From positions 248,001 through 312,000 of the forward strand of contig JAOTON010000202.1 in the NCBI GenBank assembly GCA_034440635.1: DNA of 64,000 bases, read 5' to 3'. Each line of letters opens with the position of its first letter. The first letter of the stretch is position 1. The DNA is from Lepas anatifera (taxonomy: Eukaryota; Arthropoda; Thecostraca; Lepadidae). The notes beneath the pieces were generated by a model. It ran no database searches. It was not told where the DNA came from and was given only the letters and a program-made list of their open reading frames with translations. Made by a program: the position numbers and the translations under genes. Shown here in pieces: positions 24,402-34,619 of the stretch.

Positions 24402-24849
24402 TTTTGACGTCCTAATATAATAAACGTTATATTGGGTTACGTCATCTGGTCGCAATCCCTGGGGTTAGTGGCCTTGAAAAGACTGGGGTGACATTCCTTT
24501 AAAGTGACCTTCATGTGAGGTGATATTGACGTTTCATTCTGACTACGTGACTTTATGAAGTCACTACTCGGTTTACAAAGGCAGGAGAACTAGCGCTACC
24601 CCTCTATTGTGGTAGGATAAAAATATGTCTATTTTAAAAGTATCTAAGCAGATAAACATGATTGTCCCACTTTCGAATTATTTACCCATCTAAGCATTTT
24701 CTGGCTCTTTGTGATTCCTGGCCGCATCAGAAAACATTGTGGTGTTTGTCAGGACCCTCCAGTACCAGGCCAATATTTAACTCTTGAAAGGTTCAAGAAC
24801 GTGTTCTCTAGAAAAATAACTCTAGAGATCTTAAAACTGCTGAAATTTC
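24402..24849. other. Unassigned DNA
   Basis: Nothing recognised. Confidence 0.3.
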
Positions 24850-27343
24850 TTGTTTATTGTTTATTGTTTATTTGTGTCATGAGCAACAGGTTGCCCCCAA
24901 TTACAGCTCATGTCGTATCGAAGACGATCAAACACGAACGACGATCGAACACTCAGCTTATACAGGATACAATGATCCACATACGCACTAAATACAAATA
25001 AAACGTCCTAAGAAAACAAGGGGAGATCACTACAGACTTTTTATATACGCGCGGACTTGAGATCTGAACTGGCAAAATGCTGAACTGAATACATCTGAAT
25101 TTTGACACACGGTTAAGAAAGAGTTCATAGCACCAGCCGCCCGACAAAATACACCTCTTTTAACCGCATCCACCCTGGCGAAGGGAACGTGGAGCAAAGT
25201 ACCGTTCATATTCCGGGTGGGTCGCGCGGGGACGTGAAGGGGGAATGTCCCGAGCAAGAGAGCAGAGTCCACCTTCCCGGCTAGAATTTTGTGAACGAAA
25301 AGTACATCGTACTGATACCTTCTGTTTGAAAGGCTGGTTATGTTAAAAGTCGCCAAAAGGTCTGAGTATGCCAAAGACGTTGTTAATGTACGAGTAGTGG
25401 AAGCGAGCCAGATAAGGAATTTATGTTGAACCCTTTCAAGTCTTTCAAGGTTTGTTTGGGCAGTACCACCCCCCCAAATCACGCAACCGTATACTAGAAT
25501 TGCCCGAACGTTGCCAAAATAAGCTGCCAGGAGAGGTTCTGGTGACAATTCTCCCCCTGTATGGCAAGATTGGAGGGTTCTAATCATCACGCCCAGAGCT
25601 CTGTTTGCTCTAGTTACCGTGTTGTTGATGTGGTCGGCGAAGGTTAATTTGGTGTCCAGCCATACCCCGAGGTCCCGGATAGAGTCTATCCGGTCCAGAG
25701 CAGTGTTTTGAATTTTGTAGGTGGCCAGAATGGGGTTCCGTTTCAGAGTAATTGAGAATGCTTTGCATTTCAAAGGATTTAGTTGGAGTTTCCAATCATG
25801 GGACCATTGTGTGAGAGCATTCAGGTCTCCCTGAAGCCGCTCAATGTCCTCCAAAGAGATAATTTGGCTGTACAATTTTACGTCGTCCGCAAAAAGAAGG
25901 CAGTTCGTTTTGATCACGTTCGGGAGATCGTTCACAAACAGAGCAAAGAGCAACGGGGAGAGAATGCTACCCTCTGGTGTTCCAGAGATTACCCTGGTCC
26001 AATCCGAACACTTTCCGTTGACAATGACACGTTGCTTTCGATTGCTCAAATAGGATGATAGCCAATTTAGTGCCAGGTCAGTGATTTGGTAAGAGTGCTT
26101 GAGCTTGTATAGGAGAAGTTTGTGATTGACGCTCTGGAACGCCGCAGAGTAATCGGTATAAATGACATCGGTTTGGTGGCCAGAAGAGATCGAATCGCAC
26201 GCTGTTTTTAGAAGAGAGGCTAAATTTGTTTCGCAAGACCTGCGTGGGACAAAACCATGCTATTTGTCTGACAAGACGGGTTGAACATGGAGTATTAGTG
26301 AATCCCGTATACAGCTCTCCAATAGCTTGCCGAACAGGGGCAGGAGTGAAACGGCCCGATAATTTGATGGTAATTTTTTAGATCCCTTTTTGTGTATTGG
26401 TACAATGTTAGCCTCTGCCCACCTACTCGGGAACACACCCTCGGATACGGATTTATTGAAGAGTATGCTAAGTGGGGTTACAAGCTGGTCAGAGCACTCC
26501 CTAATAATTCGCGCACTGATGCTGTCTGGCCCACAAGCTTTGTGGGGCTGGAGATCGTGCAGGGCAGACCTAATGCTAGCAACACTAACCGTGAAACAGT
26601 TGAAACGTGGGAGGTCGTGCCTCGGGGCATCAGGAAGGACTTCTGCGTCAGGCGTGGTGAATTTTGCAGCAAACACTCGGTTGAGTAAATTCGCCCGCTC
26701 CACATCTGAGGTGACTTCCCTATCTCCGTTCAATAAAACAGGTAATTGGCCCTTTGCTCCCTTGACACATTTCAAAAAACGACCAGAAACGTTTTGGGTT
26801 TGATTTAAAGTCTCCTATCAGCCCACGTATGCAGCGTAAGTACCTTGAGCCAGAAATTTCCTTAAAATAGCGACGCTTGACCTGGAAGTTGTTCAGAGAT
26901 TCGGGGTTTTTGTTCCGCTTAACACGGTTGAATGCTGTTTCTTTTTCCCTCAGAGCATGTCTGACCTCCTCGTCAAACCTGGGTGGATATTTACGTTTTA
27001 ACACCACAGTAGGTATATGGTCACGAATCGCAGCTTGGAGCGTGTCATAAAATGAATCCACAGCATCATAAATGTTCATGTCCTGCAACGCATTCCAGGG
27101 AATAATATCTAATGACTGTCGAAGACCATCGAAGTCCGCTCTCCTGTAATTTAGTGCGGTGACCCGATTAGTTAATTGCCCCCTCTGAGAGGTGACAGCA
27201 AATCGACATACGATTTCATCATGATCAGAAGGAAAGATTCCAGGCCGAACATTGGCTTCTACCTGAGCGTGTCTACTGAAAATGAGATCTAAATAATTGT
27301 CACCTCTGGTCGGCTCCCACACATGCTGTTTCAAGTTGTATTT
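24850..27343 (-). mobile_element. 5'-truncated CR1/Jockey-like LINE
   Basis: The coding part is closely similar to the LINE at 34380-38507. It starts inside the endonuclease domain, so it is 5' truncated, as is usual for target-primed insertion. The 3' end on the - strand is a short tandem tail (CAATAAA repeats, 24850-24876) and not poly(A), a CR1-like habit. A 17 bp direct duplication lies just beyond the truncated end. Confidence 0.85.
25030..27334 (-). pseudogene. LINE ORF2 remnant: partial endonuclease and reverse transcriptase
   Basis: Begins at the endonuclease end (EPTRGDNYLDLIFSRH, then IFPSDHDEIV with the SDH motif). RT blocks follow: KACGPDSISARI, NYRAVSLLPLFGKLLESC, SGTPEGSILSPLLFALF and LLFADDVKLY (catalytic FADD). 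The C-terminus has YGCVIWGGG and the QHKFLIWLAS block. Two lesions are visible: a frameshift near 26770 after the NPKRFW block, and a TAG near 26260 just before HGFVPRRSC; the frame is otherwise open to the stop at 25030. Few lesions suggest a moderately young insertion. Confidence 0.9.
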
Positions 27344-27377
27344 TTTCCTAGTTGTACAAATTTCCTAGTTGTACAAA
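27344..27377. repeat. 17 bp tandem duplication at LINE 5' junction
   Basis: TTTCCTAGTTGTACAAA is repeated head to tail at 27344-27360 and 27361-27377. It lies at the truncated 5' end and may have arisen during insertion. Confidence 0.85.
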
Positions 27378-27694
27378 ACAGTAGCTGACCTGACGGCCAC
27401 ATGTGACCGAACGGATCAATATTTTGTCACTCGTTGGCATCTCTGTTAGTGACACTCGACAAGGGAGGGCTACCCACGACCAATTAAGACATTATAGTGT
27501 CCCGTTCCCTTCTCTTCTGGCGTCCGTCTTATGTTCCTTCCAATACCATGGAGATAATGGATCCAGATACGGTCACAACTAGCTGCTGCGAAACGTAAGG
27601 CACTTGTAAGGTATTCAGGCACCACTAACTTTGAAAAATGAGAATGCTTAGTTCAAATTTTTTAGTCATGTGAGGTTAGGTCAGCTCGATAGTA
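27378..27694. other. Unassigned DNA
   Basis: Nothing recognised. Confidence 0.3.
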
Positions 27695-27698
27695 TTAA

Positions 27699-28518
27699 CA
27701 CGCGCATTGAAGGGGTAGGCCGGGTACCCGCCCCCTCGGGTTTTACGGAGATAGCATAAACACGTAGGTGCGTAGCGCCGCTGTACTTTTCATAGCTTTT
27801 CTCTCTTTATTTTAACAACTTTTGTAAACAATTTTAAGGTTAGGTCATCTCAGGTCAGGTCACCAGTACAGGTCAAGTGAACTGACCTCAAAAAAGTTTA
27901 AGATAGCACATGTAAGAACAAAGTGAACTTATCCGATGGAAACTCATATCACATAATGATCCCGCCGAGTTCTCTAAAATATGTTCCGGTATTTTTTATA
28001 TCGTTGACCTAAGGCCAGGTACGAGCCATGACCTCTCCATTGGAAATACATGGTGAAAATGGTTTTAACTTAATAAATTAGTAACGGATGGTGATAGAGT
28101 GCTTATTTTAACTGCATTAGATGTACCTTATCTTTGCAGTTCTATTGATGTAAATTTTAACTAATTTGACTTTGATCTGATCTCAGGTCAGGTCAAATCC
28201 TTATTTTGACCTAGCAGGGTCATGTTATATATCATTCGATTTGGCTTGCTGCAAGGATTCATACAGTTTAAACTGTTTTGCTCTATCTTACCTTGTTCAG
28301 ATGTAATGACCGAAAACCTTCATTTACATGTTACCCCTATGACGGCATGTTTTGACCTCAAGTGACATTAAATTTGACCTGACGAAAAATGGTTTAGATA
28401 TTTTCGATGGAAAAGTGGATGGGCCATTCAACACCGTTTACCGTTTTTCGCTACCCAGCGTGGTTCTCGAGAACCACCCCGTCAAAGGAGGTGGCTCAGA
28501 CCCCCGTCAATGCGCGTG
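27699..28518 (+). mobile_element. TTAA family 2 element, copy a
   Basis: 820 bp between TTAA at 27695-27698 and 28519-28522. Left end CACGCGCATTGA, with the palindrome core CGGGTACCCG just inside. The right end, read inward, is CACGCGCATTGACGGGGG. The small hairpin has decayed (GTTTTAC...). AGGTCA/TGACCT hexamers run through the interior. More diverged than copy b. Confidence 0.85.
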
Positions 28519-28522
28519 TTAA

Positions 28523-29662
28523 AAAGGGTGTAGCGTGCAAAGTCGGTTGGCAGCTGTCGGTGCTGGTTGGACTTCGGTTGTACTAGTTGACCTTTCTCGC
28601 GTCGTGTTCTTGGTTCTCCCGTTTTTGGAGTACGGTGCCGTGTTCCTCTTTTTGGTGGTCTATGTTACCAATGTGGGCTAAAACTTTTCGGCTCACTAAT
28701 CGGCGTTGTATTGGGTCAAATTTAGAATAGAGTTTTAAATTTATACCCATGCTGTCTGTATTAAAACAAAACAGCACACGCCAGGCAAATCGTGCAAGGC
28801 CGAAACGACGCCGGTCCATTCTGTGCCTGAATCAAAGTTATTTGGTCATTGTCAGCCTTCAGTGGTCAAGACACCATTGGAGATGCGTCCGGGCGGGCAG
28901 TGGAGTCAGAAGTGTTCCCTCAGGGGAGGGGTTTGGTGACTTTGCTCAGGCAAACAGATCATGGATCGATAACCGTCCAGCTTTAACATCGTCGTACACC
29001 AGTACGTACACTGTACCTGTTCCCTGTCACAGTACTTGTACCATGGTACCATGACGTTCCGTTGCACGCCTTCCTGGGATGACCTCCTAATTACATACCA
29101 GTGGAAATTGGGCATAAATCGCAACGGTAAACACGTATGCTGATCGCGGCCCGCTGATTTTGAACGTGACTCACAATAGCAAGTAAGCCATCTAGAAGAA
29201 AGAGCATGGTGCAGGCACAACACTGGTCGGTCGACCAAAAGTGAAAAAGAACTGCAGATATAAGCCGCGGGGAGTAATCATTACAAGAGACACATGTCTC
29301 TTAGAGGGTTTATCTTTATTTTTGTTACATAGGCAAAGGAAATATATGCAAAAGCTGATCACAGCCTATCAGAGGCACATTTGCTAAAAATTTGCTGCGG
29401 GGTCTAATGCATCACTATATTCATCCACAGGTATATCAAAACGTTTTTTTCTGGGTCTCGACCTTTCTTTCCTGCATGTGTGCTTGATGATTTGGTCATT
29501 TTGTGCGAGCTTTTCGTTGAATTTGAAGAAGACAAACTGGTGAAAAATGCATGTCTTCAAATTTGACCAACCCGTTCAAGAACCAGTTGTGAGTCACGTC
29601 AAGTGTTGGCATGGTCGCAGTATAGTCAAAAGTTGGTTAGTGGTAGTGACAAATTTTGATAC
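28523..29662. other. Unassigned DNA
   Basis: No supported gene. A small palindrome AAGAGACACATGTCTCTT occurs near 29284. Confidence 0.3.
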
Positions 29663-29666
29663 TTAA

Positions 29667-30665
29667 CACGCGTCCCACGGGGGGCGCAATTCACCCCCTC
29701 CGGGTTTTTCCCAGATAACGTCAAAACAAAGAGACGCAGAACAACGAAACTTACAGTAACCTTATTCCTGATGAATTTAACGCATCTGACCATTTTTTTA
29801 GATCAGGTCATGTCAGGTCAAGGAGCTATTCAACGTCAAGGGACCCGACCTCAAAACCTGAAATCACGATTTGTAGCGGCGCCTAGGGAACATCAGCTAA
29901 CCGATCAATTTCAATCTTTCACAATATGATAAGGTCATTAGGGTCTAAAAATCTGCAATCTCGGAATTTTGATATTGTTGGCCTAAAGTGGGGTCAGTTT
30001 TTGGTCTCCCATTATAATTGTGAAAAACAGAAATGGCTTGTTTTCAGAAAATACTGGATAGATAAGGCTGAAAGTCCTCAAAGCGTCTATTCTTACCATG
30101 ATCTTGACCATAAATTTGATTTTTTGATCATCTGAGCTCTGGAAGGTCATATCAGTTCACAGGAGCCCACAGTGATTGTTTTGTCAATAACTTCTCACTG
30201 AATTGAGATAAAGCTCCCATTTTGCTTGTATTGTGCTTATATTGTCACGGGGAGTCGATTGATATGCAACATGACCATACCAGGCCACCATGTGACCTTG
30301 ACCTAGCTCGATGTGAGGTCAATTTCAAAATGTGACCTAGCAAGGTCATATTGAACATCATTCAATTTGCCACGATGAGAGGAATCCAATGATGCATAAA
30401 TATTTTCTCTAGCCCCACTGAGTAAAAACCTAGAGGGGTAAACGTACACCACCCTGGTGTAAGCCTATGGAACCTTCTTTGACCTGTGGGGACCTCAATA
30501 TTGACCTGACATAAAACTACTTCGTATAATTTCTCTTCCTCTCATCAAGAGCTTTAGAATGTCGTTCCTAATTTTTATGTAGCTTTCTTGGGAAATGAGA
30601 TACCTACGGAGGGGTGAAATAACCCCGGGGGGCGCGTCATGCAAGGGACCCCAGCGGGGCGCGTG
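29667..30665 (+). mobile_element. TTAA family 4 element
   Basis: 999 bp between TTAA at 29663-29666 and 30666-30669. Left end CACGCGTCCCACGGGGGG; right end, inward, CACGCGCCCCGCTGGGG. Inside lies the GGTTTTTCCCAGATA segment that corresponds to the second hairpin of families 1 and 2. The interior is again rich in AGGTCA/TGACCT. Non-autonomous. Confidence 0.85.
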
Positions 30666-30669
30666 TTAA

Positions 30670-31530
30670 TCCATTTTAATAAAAATCATTCATTAATTAC
30701 TAAAGGTTTTAAAAACATTGTTTTATTGATTTCAATCATTTACAAATTTTTAATTAATGGCAAGTCGATAAAGGCTAGTAACCCCTGATCAGCTGTAGAG
30801 CTTACACTATAGTGACTCCTTTGACATGAAATCCGCACGTGGTGTAATACAAGATGGAAACTAAGTAAACGTCTCTATAAAATCAGAGTAATGAGATCGG
30901 CGATACTCTTGATCATTGTCACGTAAAATAGCCCTTAAGCGGTGCAACTGGCCGGATATTTTAAGCTTTTGTAGGTTCTGGCTGAAGCACCAATGGTTTG
31001 AAAGCTCCAGTTTATTCCCGGCACTGTCAATATCCACTGCAATGGCAGTAGCTAAAGTGCCGGCAAAACATGCAATGCCGTTAAGCATACTTTGATGGTG
31101 GGGAACTTAGTGAGTCATGCTAGTAGATGTTCCCGAATTGAGCTTGTTAGGCATGTATGTACATACATACATTAACAACATATCGCTGTAGACATCTGGA
31201 AGTCCAGTATGGTTAAGCCAGGGGATGGGGCAAAGTTAAGTTCCAACTAATCTGGCAATCCCGTCGTGACATCACCGCGAGTATGCCCGAGGGCTTTTAG
31301 TGCTGAAGGTACGGCACGAAGGTGGTTTTCCAGAAAAAATATTAAAAATACTTGTAGCCCCTTTAGATATGTGTTTTTCAGTCAGAATGCTGCTGCAGCA
31401 TTGTTCTTTCCAAAAATGGCCTCAAATAGTGCCAGACAGACACAATATCTAATCTGGAGGCCTCGATCTTGGGGTATGTCTGGCTTTCTCTAATGTCGGC
31501 TTCCAACATATTCCGGCGGCAGTATCGCCC
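30670..31530. other. Unassigned DNA
   Basis: No gene recognised. Confidence 0.3.
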
Positions 31531-31534
31531 TTAA

Positions 31535-32377
31535 CACGCGCATTGACGGGGGGGCGGGTACCCGCCCCCTCGGGTTTTTCGGAGATAGTAGAAAAACGGC
31601 GGCGCGTAGCGCCGCCGTACTTGGTATACCTTTTCCCTCATCATTTTTACAACTTCTGTGAAAATTTTAAGGTTAGGTCATCTCAGGTCAGGTCACCAGT
31701 ACAGGTCAAGTGACCCAACCTCAAAAAAAGTTTAAGATAGCATAAGTCGGAGCAGGGTGAACTTATCCGATTGAAACTCATATCACATAATGGCCCCACC
31801 GAGTTCTCTAACATATGTTCCGGTATTTTTGATATCGATGACCTAAGGTCAGGTACGAGGCATGACCTCTCCATTGGAAATACATGGGAAAAATGGTTTT
31901 TACGGAATAACTCAGTAACGGATGGTGATAGAGCATTTATTTAAGCTGCATTAGACTCGCCTGGGCTTTGCGGTTCTAATGATATGCATTTTATATAATT
32001 TGACCCTGACCTGACCTCAGGTCAGGTCACATCCTTGATTTGACCTAGCAAGGTCAAATTATATATCATTCGATTCGGCTTGCTGAGAGGATTCATATAG
32101 TTTAAGTCGTTTTGCTCTATCTTTACTTGTTCAGATGTAATGCCCGAAAAACTGAATTTTACATGTTATCCCTATGACGGGCATGTTTTGACCTCTCGTG
32201 ACCTTAAATGTGACCTGACAAAAAATGGTTCAAATGTTTTCGATGGAGAAGTGGATGGGCAGCCCAACGCCGTTTACCGTTTTTCGCTACCTACCGTGGT
32301 TCTCGAGATCTTAGGGGGGCGGGTACCCGCCCCCCCCGTCAATGCGAAGGTGGCTCAGACCCCCGTCAATGCGCGTG
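31535..32377 (+). mobile_element. TTAA family 2 element, copy b (best preserved)
   Basis: 843 bp between TTAA at 31531-31534 and 32378-32381. Single end module at left (CACGCGCATTGACGGGG then palindrome GGGCGGGTACCCGCCC). At right the module is doubled: palindrome, then CCGTCAATGCGAAGG, then CCGTCAATGCGCGTG. Hairpin GTTTTTC-GGAGATAGTA-GAAAAAC is perfect, and a third palindrome GGCGGCGCGTAGCGCCGCC follows. AGGTCA/TGACCT frequent. The short frame across its right end is not a gene. Confidence 0.92.
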
Positions 32378-32381
32378 TTAA

Positions 32382-32780
32382 TGGTGCTATTTTCAGTCAG
32401 AGAGCTGGGACTAGTAAACTCGAACGCGATCGACCACTGCAAAACATGGAAGAGCTGCGGGTTGTCGCCTAAAGAAGGGCGAAACCGATGTCTTTGGGTT
32501 CAATGATAAAGCCTATCTATTGCTGATTGCATAAAACTTTTCTATTGATTCAGCGTTTACAGTGTTGAAGAGGGAGCTGGATGCAGGGGACAGAGGCAAA
32601 TGCAGACGGCATAGGCAGATGCAGCAGGCAGAGGCGGATGGACGGACTAAGGTACTTCAACAGATAGGGGAGGATTCAGCGGGAGATGGAAGAGCAGAGA
32701 CGGATACAGGGACAACGGAGGATGCAGAGGGCTGAGTGGATTGATGGAAAAAGGCGGACAAAGCGACAACACTCAAAACC
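32382..32780. repeat. Degenerate GGATGCAGG-type minisatellite
   Basis: From about 32570 to 32760 the strand is purine-rich with loose repeats of GGCAGAGGCGGATG. The same phrase set makes up the tract at 59015-59615, so the two are related. Unit length varies and no clean period is visible. Confidence 0.6.
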
Positions 32781-33600
32781 GGTCAGGAGAACTTTGCCAC
32801 AAACTTCTTCCGTAAGATTTCAGTGGTGACTCTTTGTTCTATCCGAATACCTCATTGAGTTCTTTGCATTTTGGCGGGAAAGTGTAAGAAGCATCACGTA
32901 TTTTTTAGATAAGAACCCAATGGGACCGTTCTCAGGCGAGAAACGGCACTCAAATGCATTGCTTTTCAGTTTCTTCGTAAAGAACCCAAAGAAGGGATAG
33001 CGGTTTCTAACTGGGTCATTCCACCATGAATCGACCAAGGCATAAAACCCTTCTATTTTTAATTTCCTCCAAAATTGGTATATGGGGACTCACAAGGGCG
33101 TAGAATCCACCCATGGCACCCAAAAATTATTTAAAAATTGGTTTCAGAGAAATGACCTCCGGAAATTTCTGAAGGTCATTATACAGGCATTGTTTAAATG
33201 CCTATAGCTCCAAAAAGTCTCCAAGTGATTTCTAAAAATTTCATAGATTTAGGATGTAAATTTTACGGGCAATATTTTGGCTATGTTCAATTTTGAAATT
33301 GAAACAAAAATGTTTGGTGACCCCATGATCTAGTTTTATAACGGTGACCTTGACCCGTAGTACAGTGAAATTCAAAAATTCTCTTGGAAGCGTTTTGACA
33401 TATGGTAGTATTCTTTCATATCAAATAAAGAAAAATGGCTTCCGAAATGCATATACTACTTTTAGCTTCATATATATAACACTAGGTGTCATTGTGGAGC
33501 CATGCTATCGTAACTCATGTTCTAATTGACTTGCAACTTTGAAATAAAAGCATTTGAAGAATCAAAATCAAGCAGTCAACCTAGAGCTGAAGCCTTTTAA
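32781..33600 (-). repeat. Type B arm, inverted relative to 40833-41637
   Basis: From about 33010 to 33520 the sequence is a diverged reverse complement of the arm that follows the TTAA end at 40829-40832. Shared marks are GGGTCATTCCACCATGAATCG (shorter form in places), the Lys/Phe-rich ACCCTTCTATTTTTAAT block and CCATAGTGACACCTAGTGTT in reverse. Text to its left contains AAAGAACCC, as also seen left of the arm at 52640. This looks like an old fragment of a larger element. Confidence 0.6.
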
Positions 33601-33786
33601 CACAAGCACAGGAATACGGGGTTACCCTCCCCTATTTTGAATTCACATTATTGTCCCTGAGGAAATGAACTTAGCTGTTGTAAATGTCATGTATGGTTGT
33701 TTGGATCATTGTACATCTTTTGAAAATGAATGTGTTCCCGTCACATTGAATCACCGAACTATGATGTCATTTCCAAAAGCACTTAA

Positions 33787-33987
33787 CCCGCGCCCCACCG
33801 GGGTCCGGCGCCACCTTCGTCCCACGGGGGGCATCAATGACCCCTAACTCCGAAAATATGGAAGTTAGCGCAAAGCTGCAAAAGGCATTAGAAAGCTCAT
33901 GTGAATTCAGCAAGATTTCACTAACACGTTTAAGCGCTCAGGTCTATGTTTTGACCTCCAGAGGTCAAGTTATGTCACGATAGGCTA
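33787..33987 (+). mobile_element. Old TTAA family 1 copy, left piece
   Basis: Starts after TTAA (33783-33786) with CCCGCGCCCCACCGGGG. The palindrome is decayed (GGGGGGCATCAATGACCCC). It follows the family 1 consensus up to GGCTATTT and then stops at a LINE. The right piece resumes at about 38785. More diverged than other copies, consistent with greater age. Confidence 0.88.
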
Positions 33988-34006
33988 TTTCCTGTAGCCT
34001 ATCGTG
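33976..34006. repeat. 12 bp perfect inverted repeat at LINE 5' junction
   Basis: CACGATAGGCTA (33976-33987, end of the old TTAA element) and TAGCCTATCGTG (33995-34006, first bases of the LINE side) are exact reverse complements around a 7-base loop. Confidence 0.9.
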
Positions 34007-34301
34007 CCTATCAAGGTGGTTCTCCAACGCCGACGGTGACGGACGGCTGTAGCACGCTGCGTCATTTATAAGAGATTATGCAGGAACTACGCGGCAATCT
34101 GCTGCAACCTATGGTGAAGAAGGTCTCTGGTGGTGCCTTAGTCTTTGTGTAACATTGTTCAAGCTGTACGCATCCGGTATATGTAAATTAGAGCCGGCTC
34201 TGTGTTGGTCAGGGTGTCCTAGCAGTCACCCAAGCTTCAGAATCCGCGCCCGGATTTCGCCAGGCCACGAGCGCTAGAAGCTACTGCCCGCCGCAGATAA
34301 C

Positions 34302-34389
34302 GCGGCAGTGGCCGAGTGGTTAAGCGCGCCGTCTGAGCGGTGAAATATATCGACTGCGAGAGTGGCGGTTCAATACTTCATGCATCCGC
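34302..34389 (+). ncRNA. tRNA-like (Leu/Ser type II) segment at LINE 5' end
   Basis: 88 nt beginning GCGGCAG with a good A box TGGCCGAGTGGTTAAGC and a B box-like GGTTCAATACT, ending CATCCGC, which pairs at 5 of 7 positions with the start. A box wording and length match class II tRNAs (Leu/Ser). Anticodon and T stems are poor, so it is not a functional tRNA. It may act as an internal Pol III-type promoter or be a captured SINE head. The LINE's start codons lie at and just beyond its 3' end. Confidence 0.5.
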
Positions 34390-34595
34390 ATTTTACAATG
34401 CATCTCTGGCTGTTGCTGGTTCTATTAGCGACAGGACGGAATGGACAACATGCCCTCGGGCGTGTGGCTGCCCCGGCAGTGGCGAACCCAGGAACAGAGA
34501 GGCTGGGGCGCGCCCCCATGTTTTTTCATAGTGCAGTAAAGCACAGCACGAATTCTACCTCAACTTTTAATGTGACGCGACTGCTTATAGCGGGA

Positions 34596-34619
34596 GACGT
34601 AGAGGTGAATCCCGGACCT
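34596..34619 (+). other. 2A-like ribosome-skipping motif
   Basis: Encodes DVEVNPGP (residues 79-86), matching the D-V/I-E-x-N-P-G-P consensus where peptide bond formation is skipped before the last Pro. It is preceded by LLIAG, the usual hydrophobic lead-in. Expected products: a short N-terminal peptide with a signal-like segment, and the separate endonuclease-RT protein. Known from several animal LINEs. Function here is inferred from the motif. Confidence 0.85.

Noticed and set aside
29284..29301. Palindrome AAGAGACACATGTCTCTT as a regulatory site
   Set aside because: Single short palindrome without context; likely chance.
34302..34389. Functional tRNA-Leu or tRNA-Ser gene
   Set aside because: Anticodon and T stems are too poor and it lies within a LINE.
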